Origin: Flavobacteriaceae bacterium
GTDB lineage: Bacteria > Bacteroidota > Bacteroidia > Flavobacteriales > Flavobacteriaceae
Length of the DNA: 10,847 nt
Assembly (NCBI GenBank): GCA_018672145.1
Contig: JABHGH010000001.1
Span: 1 to 10,847 of the forward strand
Direction: 5' to 3'
The translations under genes and the position numbers were made by a program. Under the pieces are notes generated by a model. It worked only from the letters and a program-made list of their open reading frames with translations. It had not been told where the DNA came from and made no database searches. The stretch's first letter is position 1; every line of letters begins with the position of its first letter. Below are positions 7,408 through 10,847 of this stretch, piece by piece.

Positions 7408-8790
7408 ATGTATACATTTTCTAAAAATCTAAAATTCCTATCTCTCAGCTTTATGGTTGTGGGCGCATTGGCTTTAGGGATTGGTTTTCTTTCCGCTCCA
7501 AGTAATGTGGAAGAAGCAAAAGCAATGGTTGCAGACGCACATGGCGGTCATGATAGTCATGCAGTAACTACGCACGATAGCCACGCTGCTGATCACAAAG
7601 AAGATACACATCACGACAACCATAACGCCAGTCATGACACCCATGCTGACACGCATGATGAAACACACGCAGAAGGACATGACAGCAGTCATGACGAACA
7701 TCTTTTGCATCAATTGCAAAACAAACCCTGGGCAGCAGTGTATGTCGCTGCACTTTTCTTTATGATGATTGCATTGGGCACCTTGGCTTTTTATGCTATT
7801 CAGCGTGCGGCACAAGCAGGATGGTCAATCTTATTGTTCCGTGTCATGGAAGGGATTACCGCCTATCTACTCCCTGGAACTATTATCGTATTTGTGTTGC
7901 TCGTATTATCTGGCCTTCACCTGAACCATATTTTTGTGTGGATGGATGCAGATGTCGTAGCGCATGACGAAATCATTCAGAACAAACAAAGCTATCTCAA
8001 TGTACCTTTCTTCTTAGCGCGTGCCTTGTTCTATATCACAGGTTGGAACTTGTATCGATACTATTCAAGAAAGTTTTCATTGGCACAAGATGGTGAGAAC
8101 GGCGTGAGCTATCACAAAAAGAATTTCCGACTTGCTGCTGGGTTTTTGGTTTTCTATATCGTCACAGAATCCATGATGTCTTGGGATTGGATTATGTCCG
8201 TTGACCCACACTGGTTTAGTACTCTTTTTGGTTGGTATGTTTTTGCAAGTATGATAGTAACGGCAGTGACTGTTATTGCGATGATAACAATCTATTTGAA
8301 GTCAAGAGGGTATTTAGAAGATGTCAATGATAGTCACATTCATGACTTGGGTAAATTTATGTTTGGATTTAGCGTATTCTGGACCTATCTATGGTTCTCA
8401 CAATTTATGTTGATTTGGTATTCTAACATCCCAGAAGAGGTCACCTATTTTATTACACGAATTGAAGATTATAACTTCTTGTTTTTTGGGATGGTAGTAA
8501 TGAACTTTGTATTTCCATTACTTATCTTGATGAACAGTGATTACAAGCGAAACAACTGGTTTATCATCATTGCGGGTATTGTGATAGTTTTGGGTCATTA
8601 TATTGATGTTTACAATATGATTATGCCAGCAACGGTTGGAGATCAATGGTCATTTGGTTTGTCAGAAATTGGCAGCGTATTACTATTTGCGGGACTGTTT
8701 ATTTATGTGGTATTTTCGGCTTTGACTAAAGTGCCACTGAAACCCAAAGGAGATCCATTAGTGAAAGAAAGTGAACATTTTGTCTATTAA
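7408..8790 (+). CDS. actF: alternative complex III subunit ActF, NrfD-like membrane protein with His-rich loop
   Basis: This 460-residue protein has about ten membrane helices and is the second NrfD-like subunit of ACIII, a distant paralogue of ActC. The first helix (about 10-31) is separated from the second (starting near Trp108) by a hydrophilic loop. The stretch 45-101 of this loop has 17 histidines in 57 residues, mixed with Asp, Thr, Ser and Glu. Family landmarks follow: FRVMEGITAYLLPG, SGLHLNHIFVWMD and the TESMMSWDWIMSVDPHW segment. ActF completes the membrane core with ActC. It has been proposed to take part in energy coupling, but is usually not assigned a quinone site. The start lies 5 bases after actE. 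After the TAA stop, 21 AT-rich bases lead to coxB, with no terminator visible. Confidence 0.93.
   Translation: MYTFSKNLKFLSLSFMVVGALALGIGFLSAPSNVEEAKAMVADAHGGHDSHAVTTHDSHAADHKEDTHHDNHNASHDTHADTHDETHAEGHDSSHDEHLLHQLQNKPWAAVYVAALFFMMIALGTLAFYAIQRAAQAGWSILLFRVMEGITAYLLPGTIIVFVLLVLSGLHLNHIFVWMDADVVAHDEIIQNKQSYLNVPFFLARALFYITGWNLYRYYSRKFSLAQDGENGVSYHKKNFRLAAGFLVFYIVTESMMSWDWIMSVDPHWFSTLFGWYVFASMIVTAVTVIAMITIYLKSRGYLEDVNDSHIHDLGKFMFGFSVFWTYLWFSQFMLIWYSNIPEEVTYFITRIEDYNFLFFGMVVMNFVFPLLILMNSDYKRNNWFIIIAGIVIVLGHYIDVYNMIMPATVGDQWSFGLSEIGSVLLFAGLFIYVVFSALTKVPLKPKGDPLVKESEHFVY
7540..7710 (+). repeat. low-complexity His/Asp-rich coding segment in actF
   Basis: These 171 bases encode residues 45-101 of ActF as an irregular run of short units of the type (D/H)-x-x-H. 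There are 17 His codons (CAT and CAC mixed) spaced mostly every three or four residues. The units are degenerate at base level, so it is not a simple tandem repeat. The segment could bind transition metals or buffer protons at the membrane surface. That is inference from composition only. Confidence 0.8.
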
Positions 8791-8811
8791 TTTTTTTGAA
8801 GAAATTTATAC

Positions 8812-9882
8812 ATGACTACATTGTTAACGATTACGATTTTAATTTTAGTGAGCCTTGCGATTTGGCAGATTACTAAAATCTTTCAAGTTGCGCAGCTCAA
8901 CCAGAAAGTAGATGACAGTCAGATTGCTAACGAAAAGGACAATGACTGGAACGGAAAAATGATGTTCGCCTTTTTGGTGTTTATCTATCTTATTACGATA
9001 TATTCGTTTTGGGCATGGGGAGACGTATTGTTGCCCGAGTCTGCCTCTGAACACGGAAAAGACTACGATCGCTTGATGTGGATATCAATGGCACTGATTT
9101 TCTTTGTGCAAATCATTACCCAAGCGTTGCTACACTATTTTTCCTATAAATACAGAGGAAGAAAAGGGATAAAGGCATTGTTTTATGCCGACAACGATCG
9201 TTTGGAATTCATCTGGACAATTATCCCTGTGATCGTCTTGGCGGCTTTAATTCTTTACGGTTTATACGCATGGTCAAACATCATGAACATCGATGAAGAT
9301 GAGGACACATTAGTTGTTGAACTCTACGCACAGCAATTCAACTGGAAAGCACGGTATGCTGGTGCCGACAATGTGTTGGGGGATGCAAATGTTCGGTTTT
9401 TACAAGATTTTGATGGGCTTAATCTCGTGGGGATTGATGCTGCAGACCCGAACGGTCTGGACGATATCGTTGTGCAAGAATTGCACTTGCCGGTTGGTCG
9501 TAAAGTGATTTTTAAAATGAGATCGCAAGATGTTCTTCATTCGGCCTATATGCCGCATTTCCGTGCACAGATGAACTGTGTGCCGGGAATGATTACTCAA
9601 TTTGCTTTTACTCCCACAACCACTACTGAGGAAATGAGACAAAATCCTGATATGGTAGCCAAAGTGCAAAAAATTAATAAAATACGCTATGACAAAAGCC
9701 AAGTGCTGATGGCCAATGGTGAAGAAGCACTGGAGTCATACCAGTTTGATTACTTACTACTTTGTAATAAGATTTGTGGTGCCTCGCATTACAATATGCA
9801 AATGAAAATTATAGTAGAAGAAGAAAAAGATTTTAATAAATGGCTGGCGCAACAATCCACCTTCGCACAAGTCATTCAATAA
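8812..9882 (+). CDS. coxB: cytochrome c oxidase subunit II with CuA site
   Basis: This 356-residue protein carries the binuclear CuA centre that receives electrons for the haem-copper oxidase. CuA ligands are visible as His243 (in DVLHSAYMPHFR), Cys318, Cys322, His326 and Met329 in CNKICGASHYNM. The QQFNWKARY segment holds the conserved Trp near CuA used for electron entry. Four membrane helices are predicted, at about 3-22, 50-70, 88-110 and 133-155. That is two more than the classic two-helix form, and the last two are the canonical pair. The spacing from His243 to Cys318 (75 residues) is about 40 longer than in bovine subunit II, so the CuA domain has an insertion. There is no C-terminal cytochrome c domain. 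It lies 21 bases after actF and 13 before coxA, in the same operon. Confidence 0.95.
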   Translation: MTTLLTITILILVSLAIWQITKIFQVAQLNQKVDDSQIANEKDNDWNGKMMFAFLVFIYLITIYSFWAWGDVLLPESASEHGKDYDRLMWISMALIFFVQIITQALLHYFSYKYRGRKGIKALFYADNDRLEFIWTIIPVIVLAALILYGLYAWSNIMNIDEDEDTLVVELYAQQFNWKARYAGADNVLGDANVRFLQDFDGLNLVGIDAADPNGLDDIVVQELHLPVGRKVIFKMRSQDVLHSAYMPHFRAQMNCVPGMITQFAFTPTTTTEEMRQNPDMVAKVQKINKIRYDKSQVLMANGEEALESYQFDYLLLCNKICGASHYNMQMKIIVEEEKDFNKWLAQQSTFAQVIQ

Positions 9883-9895
9883 AAAGTAAGCCACT

Positions 9896-10847
9896 ATGGG
9901 AGCAGACGCACATCATCATCATAAGGAAACATTTGTAACAAAATACATTTTTAGTCAAGATCACAAGATGATCTCGAAGCAATACCTTATCACAGGACTA
10001 ATTATGGGAATTGTGGGAATTGCGATGTCATTGCTTTTTCGTTTACAGCTGGCTTGGCCAGAACAGTCTTTTGGCATTTTTGAGTCAACACTTGGGAAAT
10101 GGGCACCTGACGGGGTGATGGACCCTAATGTCTACCTCGCATTAGTGACGATTCACGGAACGATCATGGTATTTTTTGTACTCACCGCAGGACTCAGTGG
10201 TACATTTAGTAACCTCTTAATTCCGTTACAGATTGGAGCCCGTGATATGGCTTCTGGCTTTTTGAATATGGTCTCCTACTGGTTGTTTTTTCTGTCCAGT
10301 GTGATCATGCTCGCTTCTCTTTTTGTTGAAGCAGGACCAGCAGCTGCCGGGTGGACGATATATCCTCCACTAAGTGCTCTTGCACAAGCACAACCTGGAT
10401 CAGGACTTGGAATGACCTTATGGCTAGTGTCCATGGCAATATTTATTGCCTCCTCGCTTTTGGGATCGCTAAACTACATCGTAACGGTGATCAACTTGCG
10501 AACCAAAGGAATGAGCATGACTCGTCTTCCGTTAACAATATGGGCATTTTTTGTAACCGCTATTATTGGGGTGGTTTCTTTCCCAGTATTGCTTTCCGCG
10601 GCTTTGTTATTGATTATGGATCGCAGCTTTGGAACGTCTTTCTTCCTCTCCGATATCTTTATACAAGGAGAGGTTTTGCATTATCAAGGGGGATCGCCTG
10701 TATTGTTTGAACACCTTTTCTGGTTCCTCGGACACCCAGAAGTATATATCGTATTGTTGCCTGCTCTCGGAATCACCTCTGAAGTACTGGCCACCAACGC
10801 ACGCAAACCCATCTTTGGATACCGCGCAATGGTCGCTTCTATTTTGG
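9896..10847 (+). CDS. coxA: cytochrome c oxidase subunit I, A-type haem-copper core (3' end cut by window edge)
   Basis: The frame is open from ATG 9896 to the window end (317 codons and one base), with no frameshift; the remainder lies outside. It encodes the catalytic subunit that reduces oxygen to water and pumps protons. His87 in the TIHGTIMVFF helix is the expected low-spin haem ligand. The motif GHPEVY places CuB ligand His280, Glu282 and Tyr284. Glu282 corresponds to the D-channel glutamate that marks the A1 type, and Tyr284 to the tyrosine cross-linked to His280. The second and third CuB histidines and the high-spin haem ligand would lie beyond the edge. The N-terminus (MGADAHHHHK) carries four consecutive histidines, probably on the cytoplasmic side. 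The start lies 13 bases after coxB. Subunits III and IV are not seen in this window. Confidence 0.95.
   Translation, partial: MGADAHHHHKETFVTKYIFSQDHKMISKQYLITGLIMGIVGIAMSLLFRLQLAWPEQSFGIFESTLGKWAPDGVMDPNVYLALVTIHGTIMVFFVLTAGLSGTFSNLLIPLQIGARDMASGFLNMVSYWLFFLSSVIMLASLFVEAGPAAAGWTIYPPLSALAQAQPGSGLGMTLWLVSMAIFIASSLLGSLNYIVTVINLRTKGMSMTRLPLTIWAFFVTAIIGVVSFPVLLSAALLLIMDRSFGTSFFLSDIFIQGEVLHYQGGSPVLFEHLFWFLGHPEVYIVLLPALGITSEVLATNARKPIFGYRAMVASIL

Noticed and set aside
7474..7815. Minus-strand open frame rich in Cys, Val and Met opposite actF
   Set aside because: Its odd composition is the antisense of the His/Asp-rich loop (GTG, ATG, TGT codons from CAC, CAT, ACA). It has no independent coding support.
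9911..9922. Four consecutive His codons at the start of coxA as an engineered tag
   Set aside because: Only four residues are involved, and the surrounding sequence is native operon with no vector-like linker.
10351..10710. Plus-strand open frame of 119 codons near the right edge
   Set aside because: It is an off-frame reading of coxA, whose true frame runs uninterrupted from 9896 to the end with clear oxidase motifs.

Overview
The window is a stretch of a Bacteroidetes chromosome, most likely from a member of Flavobacteriia. Three things point there: the gene order, the absence of recognisable Shine-Dalgarno sequences before most starts, and a TAnnTTTG-type -7 promoter box upstream of the main operon. 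It is an ordinary housekeeping respiratory locus. I saw no mobile element, CRISPR array, tRNA or rRNA, or defence system.

Layout. Bases 1-332 (minus strand) hold the 5' part of a gene for a secreted SPOR-domain protein, which runs off the left edge. A 232-base divergent intergenic region (333-564) carries the promoter signals, a 9-bp tandem repeat and a 12-bp palindrome. From 565 to the right edge there is one tightly packed plus-strand operon of eight genes, with gaps of 5 to 21 bases or short overlaps. The first six encode alternative complex III (actA, actB, actC, actD, actE, actF). They are followed by subunit II (coxB) and subunit I (coxA, cut by the right edge) of an A-type cytochrome c oxidase.

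How the genes work together. ActC and ActF are NrfD-like ten-helix membrane proteins, and ActC is the likely menaquinol oxidation site. ActB is a periplasm-facing iron-sulfur protein with 15 cluster cysteines and a vestigial molybdopterin-enzyme domain. ActA (six CxxCH haem sites) and the lipoprotein ActE (one site) carry electrons onward. ActD is a two-helix scaffold subunit. The CuA domain of CoxB and the haem-copper core of CoxA complete the route to oxygen. Co-transcription of the two complexes, with no separate cytochrome c gene between them, fits the known physical supercomplex of ACIII with the oxidase in Flavobacterium.

Three starts differ from the longest open frames. ActA starts at 565 (not TTG 502), ActC at 4946 (not 4847) and ActD at 6324 (not GTG 6297). 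The coxA frame is open from 9896 to the end of the window and is easily missed because it has no stop here. The points most worth a second look are the monohaem domain fused to ActA, the histidine-rich loop of ActF, the insertion and altered Mg-site residue in the CuA domain of CoxB, and the palindrome overlapping the operon promoter. None of these amounts to a new system.
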